DNA from: Clostridia bacterium
Lineage (GTDB): Bacteria; Bacillota; Clostridia; Oscillospirales; Acutalibacteraceae
Assembly (NCBI GenBank): GCA_024404145.1
Contig: JAKSQK010000001.1
Span: 186,001 to 250,000, forward strand
Length of the DNA: 64,000 nucleotides
Reading direction: 5' to 3'
Numbering within the stretch: position 1 is the stretch's first letter; the number at the start of each line of letters is the position of its first letter. The notes below the pieces were generated by a model. The model was not told the DNA's origin. It worked only from the letters and a program-made list of their open reading frames with translations, and ran no database searches. Both the position numbers and the translations under genes were made by a program. Of the stretch, positions 63,538-64,000 are shown piece by piece.

Positions 63538-64000
63538 GTGTTCGGTTATGTTAAAATTTCAAAAGGCGAATTAAAAATAAAAGAATATGACACCTATAAA
63601 GCCGTATACTGTTCTTTATGTAAACGGCTCGGAAAAAACTACGGCTTTTTATCTCGGCTGACGCTTAGTTATGACTTCACATTTTTGGCGCTTCTAAATA
63701 TGTCGCTTAAAGAAAAATGCGAGGGGTATAAACTCGGCAGATGCGCCTTTAACCCTATAAAAAAATGCAACTACTGTATTGATACCGATTTTTTGGAAAT
63801 GCCGAGTGCGGCTGCCATTATAATGCTTTATTATAAGATACTCGATAATATTTCCGATGAAAAAGGGCTTAAAAAGCTTGGGTTTATGCTTATTAAACCT
63901 ATTTACAAGAGAGCATATAATAAAGCGAAAAAAAGTTATCCCGAAATAAGCGAAATCATTTCGGAATATATACGGGCGCAATATGAACTCGAAAAGAGCA
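63538..64000 (+). CDS. DUF5685 family protein, 3' end missing
   Basis: The frame is open to the window end, so about 154 residues are visible. It begins MFGYVKISKGELKIKEYDTY after an AAGGCGGTGGG site (GTG start). The cysteine pattern CSLCKRLG near 25 and CAFNPIKKCNYC near 70 is the hallmark of DUF5685 proteins in Clostridia, whose function is not known. The paired cysteines suggest a metal site. It follows uvrA by 65 bases. Confidence 0.8.
   Translation, partial: MFGYVKISKGELKIKEYDTYKAVYCSLCKRLGKNYGFLSRLTLSYDFTFLALLNMSLKEKCEGYKLGRCAFNPIKKCNYCIDTDFLEMPSAAAIIMLYYKILDNISDEKGLKKLGFMLIKPIYKRAYNKAKKSYPEISEIISEYIRAQYELEKS

Noticed and set aside
1..64000. tRNA, rRNA, tmRNA, SRP RNA, CRISPR array, transposase, integrase
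   Set aside because: None was recognised on either strand by eye; a covariance-model scan could still find a small RNA that I missed.

Overview
The window is chromosomal DNA of moderate-to-low GC from a Gram-positive anaerobe, most likely a member of class Clostridia (Oscillospirales/Eubacteriales-like). The reasons are the gene families (KhpB/Jag, WhiA-RapZ-HprK block, CD1247-type, DUF4830 and DUF5685 proteins, PPDK, ECF transporter S components), the consensus sigma-A promoters with 17-bp spacers, the purine-rich ribosome binding sites and the frequent TTG/GTG starts. Almost all of it is core genome. No rRNA, tRNA, CRISPR array, transposase or prophage gene was seen.

Layout. 1-2.7 kb: end of yidC, khpB/jag, rpsU (58 codons, own promoter and terminator), yqeG. 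2.7-8.6 kb: an endonuclease IV-like TIM barrel, then a K+ uptake cluster trkA-trkH-ktrB-ktrA behind a structured leader. 8.6-13.4 kb: efp and a Cys/Asp-rich CD1247-type protein, ispD-ispF, a DUF4830 protein, an RsuA-type pseudouridine synthase and a solitary UgpC/MsmK-type ATPase. 13.5-18.6 kb: TepA-like ClpP homolog, ftsK, ComEC-like metallohydrolase, DegV protein. 18.6-32.8 kb (minus strand): polA, a phosphatase-RimI fusion, tsaD, lipid kinase, mreBCD, mrdA, then from a separate promoter minD, mgsA, hisS, aspS. 32.9-42 kb: hprK, ROK glucokinase, murB, rapZ, whiA, dnaE, pfkA. 42-49.6 kb: gdhA, a TetR regulator, putP, and a lysine-riboswitch operon dapA-ddh-lysA. 49.6-51.1 kb: a small accessory patch with a truncated membrane gene, a MerR/TipAS regulator with a classic 19-bp-spacer promoter, and a gene remnant. 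51-58.5 kb: ppdK, ECF S component plus coaX (pantothenate), rpsF-ssb-rpsR, a degenerate E2-type acyltransferase-like protein, fba. 58.5-60.5 kb (minus): a cobalamin riboswitch followed by a DUF4430 lipoprotein, an ECF S component, a 55-residue Cys-rich membrane protein and TspO. 60.6-64 kb: uvrA and the start of a DUF5685 gene.

How the genes work together. Sugar catabolism is well represented (HprK, glucokinase, PfkA, Fba, PPDK, methylglyoxal synthase, shared sugar ABC ATPase). Cell-wall and shape functions are MreBCD, PBP2, MurB, the DAP/lysine genes, IspD/IspF and FtsK. The most noteworthy elements are the cobalamin-riboswitch operon that may tie vitamin B12 capture to a small Cys-rich protein and TspO, the fusion of a YwlE-like phosphatase to RimI next to tsaD, the unassigned structured leader of the K+ cluster, palindromes at the efp and tetR promoters, and the E2-like protein that has lost its catalytic motif.
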